A stretch of DNA of 35,372 nucleotides from Acaryochloris sp. IP29b_bin.137 (GCF_028285745.1 NZ_JANQOP010000259.1:1-35372); one strand, 5' to 3'; counted from the stretch's first letter, positions 8,514 to 18,557 are shown. The notes: generated by a model from the sequence alone, not told the origin. Translations and numbers: made by a program.

Positions 8514-9728
8514 ATGACGACCTTGTCAAACATCACCACAAAATCAAATATTTTGGTTGTCGATGATTCGGCAGAGAACTTACGTATTCTCTCCAGCATG
8601 TTGACAGAAGAAGGGTTTGCAGTCCGTTGTGCCCGTGGGGGCTTAATGGCCCTGACAACGCTGCAAAGTACTCATGCCGACCTTATCTTGCTGGATATTA
8701 AAATGCCACAGATGTCAGGTTATGAGGTTTGTGAACATCTGAAAGCGGATCCAGCAACTCGTGAAATTCCAGTGATTTTTATTAGCGCGCTTGATGAAGC
8801 AGTAGATAAGGTCAGAGCGTTTCAATTAGGAGGAATCGACTATATTACTAAACCCTTCGAGTTACCTGAAGTGCTTGCTCGCATAGAAAATCAAATTACG
8901 ATTAGTCGACTCAGAACACAACTCCAAAATCAGCAACGAAAACTCTTGAGACAGAATCAGGAATTAATGCGTTCAAATCGAGAGCTAGAGCAGCTAGCTC
9001 ATGTCATGTCTCATGATCTAAAGCAACCCCTACAGAGTTTTTTATTTGCGATTGGCCTGGTCGAACAATGTTGTCAAAACAATACGAATCCCAAAGTTTT
9101 TGAATATCTCAAACGATTAAGGGATACAAGCGGAAAAATGCAAAAGCTGATAGACGCTTTGCTTGATTATGCTCGTGTCGGGAATGAAGAATTAGCGATT
9201 GAGGAAATTGCATGTGATGTAATTTTGGCAATGGTTTTAGACAATCTCCAAGTTGAGATTTCTCAGCAATCGGCGGTCATTCATTATGATCCACTTCCGA
9301 CTGTTTTTGCCGATCGAAATCAAATGATGCAATTATTTCATCATCTGATCTCTAATGCCCTCAAGTTCCAATCTAAGGGAAATAAACCTGAGATAAATAT
9401 TACGGTCAGTCTCCTGCCTCAGGACATTGCGGATAGTATGGCGAATTTTACTTATTCCTCATTGGCTAACTTTGAAAGACCCGATACTCATCCGCCTCAG
9501 CACTATTTGTTTGGAATCCACGACAATGGAATTGGCTTGAAGGCTGAGGAAGTAAATTTGATTTTTGAGATATTTCAAAGACTGAACTCTGACAACTATT
9601 CAGGAACTGGAATGGGGTTGGCTACCTGCAAGAAAATTCTAGAACGACACAATGGTCGGATTTGGGTGGAATCTGAACTGGGGAAAGGAACAAATATATA
9701 TTTTACTCTTCCTCAAGCATCGACTTAA
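8514..9728 (+). CDS. Hybrid signalling protein: N-terminal receiver, C-terminal histidine kinase
   Basis: The 404-residue protein begins with a complete receiver domain (about 12-125): acidic pocket Asp17-Asp18, phosphoacceptor Asp61 in LILLDIKMPQMSGYE, and Lys113 in ITKPF. A coiled coil (about 130-160, Gln/Arg/Leu-rich) links it to a dimerisation helix with His167 in VMSHDLKQPLQSF, an H box typical of HisKA kinases. The GHKL ATPase follows with N box LISNALKFQ (Asn281), DNGIGL and GTGMGLATCKKI. There are no membrane helices or sensor domain, so it is a soluble kinase probably switched by phosphorylation of its own receiver from another kinase. This receiver-first arrangement is common in cyanobacteria. 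Its partner is not adjacent. The ATG at 8514 is preceded by GAGAG. Confidence 0.9.
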   Translation: MTTLSNITTKSNILVVDDSAENLRILSSMLTEEGFAVRCARGGLMALTTLQSTHADLILLDIKMPQMSGYEVCEHLKADPATREIPVIFISALDEAVDKVRAFQLGGIDYITKPFELPEVLARIENQITISRLRTQLQNQQRKLLRQNQELMRSNRELEQLAHVMSHDLKQPLQSFLFAIGLVEQCCQNNTNPKVFEYLKRLRDTSGKMQKLIDALLDYARVGNEELAIEEIACDVILAMVLDNLQVEISQQSAVIHYDPLPTVFADRNQMMQLFHHLISNALKFQSKGNKPEINITVSLLPQDIADSMANFTYSSLANFERPDTHPPQHYLFGIHDNGIGLKAEEVNLIFEIFQRLNSDNYSGTGMGLATCKKILERHNGRIWVESELGKGTNIYFTLPQAST

Positions 9729-9986
9729 TAAGGGGCTTGTCAGTGATCTGCCCAGACCGCTTGTTCTGAGATAGTTAGCTTCAACTAAAGAATTAATTTT
9801 CTATTAATCAAAAAAAATATCGATAATTCTATATTCAGATTGTATTTAATAAATTCACTAGACATTAATATCGCTTGAAAAAGTGACATTAGTTTGCTTT
9901 TATAGCAGAAGTTTGAATGAGTTATTAATAAGCCTATTCTTTTGGAATGTTCTTTCAAGCTAGTTGTTTTATATAGGTTATTGGGT
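9729..9986 (+). other. AT-rich leader region before the CHRD gene
   Basis: This stretch is strongly AT-rich from about 9780 to 9905. It holds no gene and no clear terminator for the upstream kinase gene. A promoter for the CHRD gene is expected here, but no box stands out. Confidence 0.4.
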
Positions 9987-11573
9987 ATGCAGTTAGCTCA
10001 ACAGTTCTCTTCTGCCTCAGAATATATAACCAAAGACGATGTTGTAGGGTTTAGTATCACTGATGATGGGAGGATCACTCACTCTGGCGTCTCTGGTGCT
10101 GACTCTTGGTCCGTATGCAGAAAGCGAACTTTAGCATCAGACTATTCTCTACCCATCATGTGGCCTCACTGGAAGGTTAATTTGCAAGAAGCGAGTGAGA
10201 ACAGTATTCCAGGTCTAATGTCATCCCTGGCTACAACTCTGTCTGATCAAGCGATCTTCATGGAAGATATTCACAACATCAGCCCCCCATCCGTTGTTAG
10301 AGTTGCTGCAGTTCTAACGGCAAATCAGGAAGTCACGCCTAGCAATGATCCTCAAGCTAGAGGTACGTCTGTTTTACAGCTAAATCAGGCTGGAAATGCC
10401 TTGAGCTACAAACTCACTGTCTTTGGTTTAGATTTTGGCCACTTTATCGGAGACGGAACCCCCTTTACTTCTGATATAGGTGATGATGTCACTAAAGTTC
10501 ATATTCATAGTGCTATCAGAGGCGAGAACGGCCCATTAGCATTTGCGCCTATCGATTTAAGCGATTCGTTGATTGATAATCAAGATGCAGATGATTTACG
10601 GATTGTCCAAAATACAGATGGTTCAGTCACTTTAATGGGGCGCTGGGAAGTTTCTGATCCAGCGTTGATTTCTCTAAGTGAATTTGTTGAGGATTTACAG
10701 ACAGTAGAAGCGGGGGGTGAGATCCCTTTATATTGGAATGTCCATACTCAAGGCTCTCCTAGTGGAGCCATTCGGGGCCAGTTCCTAGAGCGGGGGTTGC
10801 AGCCCCCTGTCAAACTTTCTGCCAATTTAACAACCAGCCAAGAAGTCTCCCCCAGTAATAACCCAAATGCATCTGGGACTTCGACTCTGGCTCTGAATGA
10901 GGCTGGGGATGCATTAAGGTATACACTCACTGTGTTTGGATTGGATTTTGGCCAGTTTATTGGAGATGGAACACCCTTCACGTCTGATACGAGTGATGAT
11001 GTGACCAAGGTGCATGTCCATAATGGCATCAGAGGGGAGAATGGTCCGTTAGCGTTTGCGCCCATCGATCTAAGCGATTTATCTGTCAATGATCAAGATC
11101 GGGATGACCTACAGATTACCCAAAATAAAGATGGCTCTGTTACTTTGCGAGGTATCTGGGAAACCTCTGATCCGGCTGTCATCCCACTCAGTGATTTTGT
11201 GAATGATATTCGGGAAAGGGAGGTCGGCCAAGATGTCCCCCTGTATTGGAATATCCATACTCAGGGTTCTCCTGACGGAGCTATTCGAGGACAGTGGCAA
11301 GTCGATTCTTTAACCAGGGACCACTTCCCTCACTGTTGGACGACCGCACCTCAACAGAGGCATTTACTAAAAAGCCATGGCTATGATCGATTGATAGCTG
11401 AAGCGCATCTTGCCAGTGAAAATATTGGCGAACATTTTCACTCCTCTGACTACGGAGCGATAGGTGCGGTTGATCTGAGTTCGGCAACTAATCTGTCCGT
11501 AGATGTTTTGAAGAATGACGGACTAATGGTTAGTTTCAGTAGCTGTGATGTGGTTGATTTATTGGAGATATAG
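9987..11573 (+). CDS. Protein with two tandem CHRD domains, function unknown
   Basis: Two similar units of about 165 residues make up the middle of this 528-residue product (about 104-267 and 275-437). Each contains an opening TANQEV/TTSQEV, GLDFG-x-FIGDGTPFTSD, TKVH-x-H-x-x-IRGENGPLAF, LYWN-x-HTQGSP-x-GAIRGQ. The H-x-H-x-x-x-RGENG-P and final G-x-IRGQ pattern marks the CHRD domain, a beta fold first seen in chordin and common in secreted bacterial proteins. The flanking regions (about 1-100 and 438-528) are not recognised, and no signal peptide is evident. The ATG at 9987 is chosen; a TTG 45 bases upstream is in frame but less likely. The stop codon TAG is the first three bases of a MITE-like element, so the natural C-terminus may have been altered. 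Confidence 0.75.
   Translation: MQLAQQFSSASEYITKDDVVGFSITDDGRITHSGVSGADSWSVCRKRTLASDYSLPIMWPHWKVNLQEASENSIPGLMSSLATTLSDQAIFMEDIHNISPPSVVRVAAVLTANQEVTPSNDPQARGTSVLQLNQAGNALSYKLTVFGLDFGHFIGDGTPFTSDIGDDVTKVHIHSAIRGENGPLAFAPIDLSDSLIDNQDADDLRIVQNTDGSVTLMGRWEVSDPALISLSEFVEDLQTVEAGGEIPLYWNVHTQGSPSGAIRGQFLERGLQPPVKLSANLTTSQEVSPSNNPNASGTSTLALNEAGDALRYTLTVFGLDFGQFIGDGTPFTSDTSDDVTKVHVHNGIRGENGPLAFAPIDLSDLSVNDQDRDDLQITQNKDGSVTLRGIWETSDPAVIPLSDFVNDIREREVGQDVPLYWNIHTQGSPDGAIRGQWQVDSLTRDHFPHCWTTAPQQRHLLKSHGYDRLIAEAHLASENIGEHFHSSDYGAIGAVDLSSATNLSVDVLKNDGLMVSFSSCDVVDLLEI
10305..11303 (+). repeat. Internal tandem duplication encoding the two CHRD units
   Basis: The segments at about 10305-10790 and 10818-11303 encode near-parallel protein sequence with a period of 513 bases (171 codons). 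For example, FIGDGTPFTSD occurs at both places. Many third-codon positions differ, so the duplication is old and the copies have been kept under protein-level selection. Confidence 0.85.
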
Positions 11574-11664
11574 CAGTCGCCATGCTATTTAGGACAAGGG
11601 GGCTAGCAATAACAGTCTTATACTCATCATTGAAACGTCTTGCAAGAAGTGGCGACTGCTATAT
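11569..11664. mobile_element. MITE-like element with TA target duplication
   Basis: Inverted ends TAGCAGTCGCCA (11571-11582) and TGGCGACTGCTA (11651-11662, counting outward from T at 11650) bound a 92-bp element that encodes nothing. TA is present on both sides (11569-11570 and 11663-11664), so the full inverted match is 15 bp (11568-11582 with 11650-11664). Short size, perfect terminal repeats and a TA duplication are the features of MITEs mobilised by IS630/Tc1-mariner transposases, which are abundant in cyanobacteria. The alternative is a large terminator-like hairpin, though the 67-base spacer argues against that. The interior shows no transposase remnant. Confidence 0.6.
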
Positions 11665-11773
11665 AACCCCTTTTCACCACCTCTGGAGCTGATGGCGTCT
11701 TTGCTTATGGGTTAGAGAATGCCGTGGGATCTATTGAATGCTGCGGGATCTGTTTCTGAATAGAGCGGGTTGG
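11665..11773. other. Short spacer between MITE-like element and SNF2 gene, with coding-like debris
   Basis: In the + frame beginning near 11669 the sequence can be read as TTSGADGVFAYGLENAVGS, which resembles repeat proteins, but it is not in frame with the CHRD gene and has no start. It may be a remnant of a gene that preceded the present arrangement. Evidence is weak. Confidence 0.3.
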
Positions 11774-14700
11774 TTATGCTCCGTCTTCATCAATGACGGC
11801 ATTACGATCTAGGAGGAGTAAGTTACGGAGTTGATCCGTATCGAGTTCGGTCAACCAGTTTTCCCCCGTTCCCACCACTTGCTCGGCGAGGGCTTTCTTA
11901 CTTTCTAGCTGTTCATGAATTCGCTCTTCCAGGGTGCCTGTACAGACGAATTTATGGACTTGAACATTGCGTGTTTGACCAATTCGGAACACTCGGTCAG
12001 TAGCCTGATTCTCCACTGCAGGATTCCACCAGCGATCGAAGTGAAAGACATGGTTCGCTCGAGTAAGGTTGAGGCCCACTCCACCGGCTTTAAGGGACAA
12101 AATGAATAGCCGCGGCCCCTGAGGATCATGTTGAAATCGATCAATCATGGCTTCGCGTTGTTTTTTGCTGGATCCCCCGTAAAGGAGTAGGGTTTCCCGC
12201 TCTAGTCTGGACTCTAAGTATGTTTGCAGCAGCTTACCTAATTCAGCAAATTGGGTAAAGATTAAGGCTCGATCTCCCTCATCTAGCAACTCTTCCAGCA
12301 TTTCATTGAGACGTTTGAGCTTGCCGGAGCGCTGTAGTCCAAGATCTAAATGCTCCTCATGCAGAAACTGGGCGGGATGATTGCAGATTTGTTTCAGTTT
12401 GACCAACGTTGCGAGGATAATGCCTCGGCGCTGAATGCCTTTGGCAGCGTCTACTGCGTCTAGGGATTCTTGAACAACGGTTTGGTAAAGTTCTGCCTGT
12501 TCGGGGGTCAAGCTACAAAAAACCGTCATTTCCTGTTTTTCGGGTAAGTCTTGAATAATGTCTCTGTCTGTTTTGGTACGCCGAAGAATAAAGGGTTGAA
12601 CGAGCGATCGCAACGTCGTTAACGATGCAGTATCGCCGTATCGCTCAATGGGAGTCGCAAATCGTCGTTGAAAAAAGGGTTTTGGCCCTAAATAACCCGG
12701 ATTTAGAAAGTCTAAGATTGACCACAATTCAGTTAGACGATTTTCTAACGGCGTCCCCGTCAGGGCTATGCGGATGTTGGCCTCTAAATTGCGAACGGCT
12801 TTAGATTGCCGAGCCTCAGCATTTTTGATGTTTTGGGCTTCATCCAGGACGAGTCCTTGCCAAGCTTGTACAGCGAGGGTCTTCTCATCTCGATAAACCA
12901 AGGGATAGCTGGTAATCACCAAATCTAAAGACTTGATTTTCTTGAGGAAAGGCTTGCCCTGCAATCGCCCCGATCCATGGTGAACCATGACTTTTAACTC
13001 TGGCCCAAATCGGTGCACCTCCCGTTCCCAATTGCCGAGAACAGAGGTCGGGCAGATCAGTAGCATTGGCCCCGCTAAACGGTCCTCATTTTTTAGGTGT
13101 AGTAAATAGGCAATAAACTGCACGGTCTTGCCTAATCCCATATCATCCGCCAAACAGGCCCCTAAGCCCCATTGCTCTAGAAAAACAAGCCAGCCCACCC
13201 CTCTGGCTTGATAAGGTCGTAAGCTCCCCTTAAATCCAGAGGGTTCAGCGATAGGTGTTAGGGTTTGATTGCCATTAAGGGTACTCAGCAAGGATTCTAG
13301 AGAACCAGACGCTTCAAAACGAACCACTGGCAGCTTATCTATGATTAACGTGTCCCCAGTACTCATGCGCAATGCGTCTTCTAAAGACAAGCCGGTTTGA
13401 TTCTGACGAGCGCTAAAGAAATTCTGGGCCGCCTTGATGTCCTGAGGTCGAAATTCTACCCATTCCCCATTAATCTCAACCAAGGGTGAACCTTGAGCAA
13501 CCAGCCGATCAAATTCCGATTTTGATAAAGTTTGCCCCCCAATCGCCAGCTCCCACTGAAAGTTGAGTAAGCTGTCTAACCCTATCGACTTTGCACTCCG
13601 AGTTTGCGTCGCAGCCTTAATTTGCAGTCCCAGTCGATTTGCCATGGCCTTTTGATTGGACAAGCTGGCGGGCAGAAGGACGCCAAAGCCACTATCTTCC
13701 AGTCGCCAGGCCGCTGCTTTTAAGAAATCGTAGGCCTGCGTGGGTGATAAGCGCATATGGGTCGGTCGTGCCCCCTGCAAGCTTTCCTCTAAAAGCGGAT
13801 AAACCCGTGACGCCAGTCCCAAATCTTTCAGCAACGTCTCTTGAGGACGATCAATCCTGCGCCCCAAATAGTCAAGTTGTTCTGACGTTGTATTCCAGAC
13901 AACTTCAGCAGTGACCAAAAAAGATGGGTCATCAGCAGCTTGGAGAAAATACTCTATCGACCAACTGGTCGCATTATTCGTTGGGACTTGCAAATTAAAG
14001 CAAGCTCGATATTGTTGCCCCTGTAGGCTTTGGGCAATCGGTTGTAACCATTGGTCCAGTGCTTCAGACCAACTGGAACAAGCTGCTTTCGTGTCATTCA
14101 CAAGGGACTCAGAAGTTGCAAGGGCGGATAGCCATTGTTCAAAAAGCGGATTAATACCTGCTTTTTGCATTGAAATAACAAGATCGGCATCAATAGCATT
14201 TCGAATCTGTTGATCAATTAAATGAGTAAGGAAATCAATCAGTAAATGTCCAGACAGTGCAGGCAAGTTAACAACAGGACACTCGATTTTTTCGAATGGA
14301 TAAAACTGGCAGGTTTGGGGCATTACTTGAGTAAATTGTTGGAGCCGCCTCCGATCCGTTGCACTGTCCAAAATGGGTTGCCAAGAAAACTGGCAGGTGT
14401 TGGCGGTTAGGGGATGAACTGAGGGGATGAACTTGGTTCGAGTCAGTAAATCCAGACTCCAGCGAGCCACATGACACCAAAAGGGGAGTTCTGGGCCTAA
14501 AAAAGAATCTTCGATTGCCGCCGTATGCAAGGGCAATCCGGCTAAAAACTCAAGGGTTTGCTCAGGGGATAGGGCCAGTCCAGACACCACAAACGGATAA
14601 AGATGGATAGGGGCTTCAACCTCCAGTTCCGACGATGAATGGAAGGGCAACCACCTGCCATTATCTTCTTGAGCCGGAATGACGATCGTTTGAGCGATCC

Positions 14701-15034
14701 AAGCTGCTGGGGCAGACGGGATTTGAGACTGAGCTTTTTTCGATTGACGTTTGGGGGGGGAGGCGGCGGTAGAGGCTAAGGTTTGTGAAAGGACGAGTTG
14801 CTTAGATGCTTGCAGAGAATATAAAAAATCACTCAGTTCTGTCGCGTTGAGGGATAGAGGATGAACCGGAATATCATTCGATCGTTTTCGCGTCTTTGAT
14901 GTTGGACTCCGCCAGGTTTCAGCCCAGATAAAAAACGTACCATTTAGCAGCGGTCCTGCGGCAGCCTGGGAAGGGAGAACTGCATCTCCATTTTGAGCTG
15001 AGGCAGGTCGCCAACTCCCATGCAAAACAGCCAT
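11774..15034 (-). CDS. SNF2/HepA-family DEAD-box-like helicase
   Basis: The 1086-residue protein belongs to the bacterial Swi2/Snf2 family of ATP-driven double-stranded DNA translocases. The helicase core begins at about residue 600: Walker A CLADDMGLGKTVQF (Lys636), motif Ia LLICPTSVLGNWE (658-669), DEAQ box (731-734), motif III IALTGTPLENRLTELWSILD (756-775), and in the second lobe the arginine-finger motif WWNPAVENQATDRVFRIGQ. The first 600 residues are the long N-terminal extension seen in cyanobacterial members, starting MAVLHGSWRP and including FFIWAETWR. No SWIM zinc finger is visible. The ATG at 15034 follows an AGAGAGG ribosome binding site. It stands alone, on the opposite strand to both neighbours. 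The cellular role is unknown; HepA/RapA-like recycling of RNA polymerase or DNA repair are possible. Confidence 0.93.
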   Translation of the reverse strand: MAVLHGSWRPASAQNGDAVLPSQAAAGPLLNGTFFIWAETWRSPTSKTRKRSNDIPVHPLSLNATELSDFLYSLQASKQLVLSQTLASTAASPPKRQSKKAQSQIPSAPAAWIAQTIVIPAQEDNGRWLPFHSSSELEVEAPIHLYPFVVSGLALSPEQTLEFLAGLPLHTAAIEDSFLGPELPFWCHVARWSLDLLTRTKFIPSVHPLTANTCQFSWQPILDSATDRRRLQQFTQVMPQTCQFYPFEKIECPVVNLPALSGHLLIDFLTHLIDQQIRNAIDADLVISMQKAGINPLFEQWLSALATSESLVNDTKAACSSWSEALDQWLQPIAQSLQGQQYRACFNLQVPTNNATSWSIEYFLQAADDPSFLVTAEVVWNTTSEQLDYLGRRIDRPQETLLKDLGLASRVYPLLEESLQGARPTHMRLSPTQAYDFLKAAAWRLEDSGFGVLLPASLSNQKAMANRLGLQIKAATQTRSAKSIGLDSLLNFQWELAIGGQTLSKSEFDRLVAQGSPLVEINGEWVEFRPQDIKAAQNFFSARQNQTGLSLEDALRMSTGDTLIIDKLPVVRFEASGSLESLLSTLNGNQTLTPIAEPSGFKGSLRPYQARGVGWLVFLEQWGLGACLADDMGLGKTVQFIAYLLHLKNEDRLAGPMLLICPTSVLGNWEREVHRFGPELKVMVHHGSGRLQGKPFLKKIKSLDLVITSYPLVYRDEKTLAVQAWQGLVLDEAQNIKNAEARQSKAVRNLEANIRIALTGTPLENRLTELWSILDFLNPGYLGPKPFFQRRFATPIERYGDTASLTTLRSLVQPFILRRTKTDRDIIQDLPEKQEMTVFCSLTPEQAELYQTVVQESLDAVDAAKGIQRRGIILATLVKLKQICNHPAQFLHEEHLDLGLQRSGKLKRLNEMLEELLDEGDRALIFTQFAELGKLLQTYLESRLERETLLLYGGSSKKQREAMIDRFQHDPQGPRLFILSLKAGGVGLNLTRANHVFHFDRWWNPAVENQATDRVFRIGQTRNVQVHKFVCTGTLEERIHEQLESKKALAEQVVGTGENWLTELDTDQLRNLLLLDRNAVIDEDGA

Positions 15035-15436
15035 TTCTTCAACCTCTCTAAACAGAAAAAAAAGTCACATTGATGCCCTAGCAATGATTCAAGTTGACCC
15101 ACGATTTGTGGGGATTAGGGTCATGTTGGCGCGACTTTTGCATCATGAACCAAACGAGATTGAGTGAATCGGATGCGGTAGACTCGCTACTTTTTCTGGA
15201 CGTTTGTTGTCATTATGCACGTTCTTCGCCGAACTCAAGCTCAACAAGTCCAGGCGAACATCTCTTACCTATGCTACAGGGTGAACTTGTCATCTGGATA
15301 TCCTTTTTGAAAGTCAGTTGGGACTCACTCCAAAAGCCATTTGAATTGAGTCGGGTAAAGCAAGCTGTTCGCCAACAATGTTAGGATTGCCACAGAAAAA
15401 AAAGGACAAAACAATAAGTTAAGGACAAGTCACTTA
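15035..15436. other. 402-bp divergent intergenic region between SNF2 gene and pnp
   Basis: Both neighbours start here, so promoters for both strands are expected. A TTG-started open frame of 96 codons (15094-15384) exists but has no ribosome binding site or family signature. The pnp leader ends with AAGGACA twice (15400-15406 and 15421-15427); the second is the plausible ribosome binding site. I see no obvious stem of the RNase III type known from the E. coli pnp leader. Confidence 0.55.
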
Positions 15437-17584
15437 ATGTCAGAAGTTATTAAGTCAATCTCTGTTGATGGAAGAGAAATAAAGCTCACCATTGGCCGAT
15501 TCGCTCCACAGGCAGGTGGGTGTGTACTCATTGAATCAGGTGAAACCTCTGTTTTGGTTACAGCGACACGTTCTACAGGCAGAGAAGGAATCGATTTTTT
15601 ACCACTCCTCGTTGATTACGAAGAAAGACTGTATGCTGCAGGCCGAGTCCCAGGCGGGTTCTTGCGCCGAGAGGGGCGTCCTCCTGAAAAGGCCACGCTT
15701 ACTTGTCGTTTAATCGACCGACCGATGCGGCCCCTATTTCCCCAATGGTTGCGGGATGATATCCAGATTGTGGCCACGACCGTTTCGATGGATGAGCAGG
15801 TTCCACCGGATGTGCTAGCGGTGACGGGGGCGTCCGTCGCAACGCTGCTCGCCCAAATTCCATTTAAGGGACCCATGGCAGCAGTTCGCGTGGGATTAAT
15901 TGGTGATGACTTTATTATTAATCCCACCTATGAAGAAATCTCCGAAGGGGAACTCGACCTGGTTGTGGCTGGTTCTCCAGATGGGGTAATTATGGTCGAA
16001 GCAGGGGCGAATGAAGTCCCTGAGCAAGACATGATCGAAGCCATTGACTTCGGATATGAGGTCGTCTGCGATTTGATCAAAGCCCAAAAAGAATTATTGG
16101 CAGAGTTGGGCATCGAACAAGTTGAAGAAGCAGCGCCTGAGACGGATCCAACCTTAGAAAACTTCATCCAAGAACGAGTAACAACAGATATTAAGGATGT
16201 ACTCGCCCGGTTTGAGAAAGATAAAAATGTTCGTGACGCTGCGTTAGATGAAATAAAGGATGCTGTCACGGTTGCCATCGAAGAGCTTTCTGAAACCGAT
16301 CCCGTCCAGATTGCTGCAACTGAAAACCCCAAAGCTGTTGGTAAGGTTTTTAAAAGTATTACTAAAACCCTTATGCGTCAGCAGGTCATCAAAGAAGAGG
16401 TTAGGGTGGATGGCCGTAAGTTAGATGAAGTTCGCCCCATCACTTGTAATGTCGGGGTTTTACCTCAACGGGTTCATGGAAGTGGTTTATTTAACCGTGG
16501 TTTAACCCAAGTTCTATCTATTGTGACCTTGGGAACCCCCGGAGATGCACAGGAAATGGATGATCTTCATCCCGATAGTTCTAAGCGGTATTTACATCAC
16601 TATAATTTCCCACCTTACTCCGTTGGTGAGACTCGCCCCATGCGCTCTCCTGGTCGTCGTGAAATTGGTCACGGCGCCTTGGCTGAAAGGGCTTTACTTC
16701 CTGTTTTACCCAGCAAGGAAGACTTCCCATACGTGTTGCGGGTGGTATCTGAAGTCTTATCGTCCAACGGCTCAACGTCCATGGGATCCGTTTGTGGATC
16801 AACCCTATCCCTAATGGATGCAGGGGTACCCTTGTCAAAACCTGTAAGTGGGGCGGCAATGGGTTTGATCAAAGAAGCAGATGAGGTCAAAGTGTTGACT
16901 GATATCCAGGGTATTGAGGATTTTCTGGGAGATATGGACTTCAAAGTGGCTGGAACGTCCGATGGAATTACGGCGTTACAGATGGATATGAAAATTACGG
17001 GATTATCCATGAAAGTGGTGTCAGATGCCATTCATCAAGCCAAACCAGCTCGTCTTCATATTCTCGAAAAGATGATGGCTGCCATTGATAAGCCCCGCGA
17101 GACAATGTCCCCCTATGCGCCACGATTGCTAACGATCAAGATTGATCCTGAACAGATTGGCATGATTATTGGCCCCGGAGGTAAGACTATTAAGGGGATT
17201 ACCGAAGAAACGGGGGCCAAAATCGATATCGAAGATGATGGTCGCGTGACGATTTCTGCAGTAGATGAGAAGGCTGCGACTCGGGCACGCCAGATCATTG
17301 CCGGGATGACCCGCAAGCTAGCTGCTGGAGATGTGTTCCTGGGTAAGGTGACTCGGATCATTCCGATTGGGGCCTTTGTAGAAATAGCTCCCAGTAAAGA
17401 AGGTATGATTCATATCTCTCAACTGGCAGATTATCGAGTCGGGAAAGTAGAAGATGAAGTCTCCGTTGGTGATGAAGTGGTGGTTAAAATTCGGGAGCTC
17501 GACAACCGGGGCCGAATTAACTTGACTCGCTTGGGAATTCATCCTGAGGAAGCCGCGGCGGCTCGTGCAGGTGGCGCTGAGTAA
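15437..17584 (+). CDS. pnp: Polyribonucleotide nucleotidyltransferase (PNPase)
   Basis: PNPase degrades RNA from the 3' end using phosphate and, in cyanobacteria, also adds the heteropolymeric tails that take the place of poly(A). The 715 residues show two RNase PH cores separated by an alpha-helical linker. The catalytic core in the second has Asp495 and Asp501 in [16 protein letters not shown], and the phosphate site includes [18 protein letters not shown] domain ([15 protein letters not shown], Gly-rich loop at about 579-583) and an S1 domain (about 630-705, [20 protein letters not shown]) complete the standard order. The ATG at 15437 is preceded by AAGGA. The last 68 bases overlap the 3' end of queG on the other strand. 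Confidence 0.97.
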   Translation: MSEVIKSISVDGREIKLTIGRFAPQAGGCVLIESGETSVLVTATRSTGREGIDFLPLLVDYEERLYAAGRVPGGFLRREGRPPEKATLTCRLIDRPMRPLFPQWLRDDIQIVATTVSMDEQVPPDVLAVTGASVATLLAQIPFKGPMAAVRVGLIGDDFIINPTYEEISEGELDLVVAGSPDGVIMVEAGANEVPEQDMIEAIDFGYEVVCDLIKAQKELLAELGIEQVEEAAPETDPTLENFIQERVTTDIKDVLARFEKDKNVRDAALDEIKDAVTVAIEELSETDPVQIAATENPKAVGKVFKSITKTLMRQQVIKEEVRVDGRKLDEVRPITCNVGVLPQRVHGSGLFNRGLTQVLSIVTLGTPGDAQEMDDLHPDSSKRYLHHYNFPPYSVGETRPMRSPGRREIGHGALAERALLPVLPSKEDFPYVLRVVSEVLSSNGSTSMGSVCGSTLSLMDAGVPLSKPVSGAAMGLIKEADEVKVLTDIQGIEDFLGDMDFKVAGTSDGITALQMDMKITGLSMKVVSDAIHQAKPARLHILEKMMAAIDKPRETMSPYAPRLLTIKIDPEQIGMIIGPGGKTIKGITEETGAKIDIEDDGRVTISAVDEKAATRARQIIAGMTRKLAAGDVFLGKVTRIIPIGAFVEIAPSKEGMIHISQLADYRVGKVEDEVSVGDEVVVKIRELDNRGRINLTRLGIHPEEAAAARAGGAE

Positions 17585-18557
17585 TTTGTTTACTGGCCTT
17601 GAGAGATGCTGTGGCATTTCGCTGCAGCATCTCTAGTTTTATCCGGCGGAGGGCTGAAGCCCGAAATCTGCGATCGCGCTCCGCTACCGACAAAGTTGCC
17701 AGCTCTTCAAGCGTCGGGGCAACGTTCTCAGGATAAGGCTGAAAATCTGGGATATCCGTTTCTTGGGAAAATCGCTGATTCCAAGGACAAACATCCTGGC
17801 AAATATCGCAACCGGCAACCCAACCTTGTAAATTCTCAGCAATCTCGTTGGGTAATTTAGCCTCACGATTTTCAATGGTGTGGTAAGCAATACAGCGATT
17901 GGCATCAACGACAAAAGGCTCACGAATCGCATCGGTTGGACAGGCAGTTATGCAGCGGGTACAAGAACCACAATGCTGAGTATGGGGACGATCAGGCTCT
18001 AAGTCCAAATTAGTGAGAATTTCTCCTAAAAAAAGCCAGGATCCATAATCCCGCGAAATTAAGTTGCTGTGCTTACCAAGCCAACCAATTCCAGCACGTT
18101 CCGCCCAAACTTTATCCTGCACGGGGCCAGTATCAACATAATAACGAGCTTGAATGGTGGGTTCTTGAGCTTGCATCCACAGCGCTAAAGCCTTTAAGCG
18201 GCGACCGACAACACGATGATAGTCTCGCCCCCATCCATAACGCGAGATTTTGGCAAACTTTTGCCCTGAGGGTCGTTTATGAGGCGTATAGTAATTGATG
18301 CCTACACAGATAACAGAACGAACACCGGGCATCACCTTGAGGATGTCTTGCCGCCGGTGATCCGACATCCATACCATATCGGCATGATATCCCCGGTTCA
18401 ACCACCGTTGTAACGAAGGGGGTGACGTTGGATCTCCCTCCTGCCATGGGGATACTTGAGCTATCCCTACCTTATGACATCCTAAAGCGATAGCTTGCTG
18501 CTTCAAGATCTGACTGGTGATATGCCGAGCCCTCATCAATTCAATTAGATCTCCCAT
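17517..18557 (-). CDS. queG: Epoxyqueuosine reductase QueG
   Basis: QueG carries out the last step of queuosine formation in tRNA, reducing epoxyqueuosine with a cobalamin and two [4Fe-4S] clusters. The 346-residue protein has the cobalamin-binding N-terminal half with the catalytic-loop motif [20 protein letters not shown] (Asp142) and [14 protein letters not shown]. The ferredoxin-like part has [12 protein letters not shown] (Cys196, 199, 202, 206) and [11 protein letters not shown] (Cys250, 253, 257). The C-terminal [14 protein letters not shown] fits the end of the family domain. The final 20 or so residues are extra and come from reading antisense through the end of pnp. ATG at 18557 is chosen; Met8 is an alternative. 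Confidence 0.95.
   Translation of the reverse strand: MGDLIELMRARHITSQILKQQAIALGCHKVGIAQVSPWQEGDPTSPPSLQRWLNRGYHADMVWMSDHRRQDILKVMPGVRSVICVGINYYTPHKRPSGQKFAKISRYGWGRDYHRVVGRRLKALALWMQAQEPTIQARYYVDTGPVQDKVWAERAGIGWLGKHSNLISRDYGSWLFLGEILTNLDLEPDRPHTQHCGSCTRCITACPTDAIREPFVVDANRCIAYHTIENREAKLPNEIAENLQGWVAGCDICQDVCPWNQRFSQETDIPDFQPYPENVAPTLEELATLSVAERDRRFRASALRRIKLEMLQRNATASLKASKQITQRHLHEPPRLPQDEFPSESS
17602..17638 (+). terminator. Terminator of pnp, lying inside the queG coding sequence
   Basis: AGAGATGCTG (17602-17611) pairs with CAGCATCTCT (17625-17634). The stem can be extended by four more pairs, two of them G-U, leaving the loop ATTTC. AGTTTT follows. The hairpin starts 18 bases after the pnp stop. 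On the opposite strand the same bases encode part of the QueG C-terminus, so one sequence serves two purposes. Confidence 0.75.

Noticed and set aside
8193-9770. Similar strings TGCCCAGAC near 8195 and 9750 flanking the receiver-kinase gene
   Set aside because: The similarity covers about 18 bases with several mismatches and no other feature of an attachment site or insertion.
15094-15384. 96-codon TTG-started frame in the SNF2-pnp gap
   Set aside because: Rare start codon, no ribosome binding site, no conserved pattern; probably chance.
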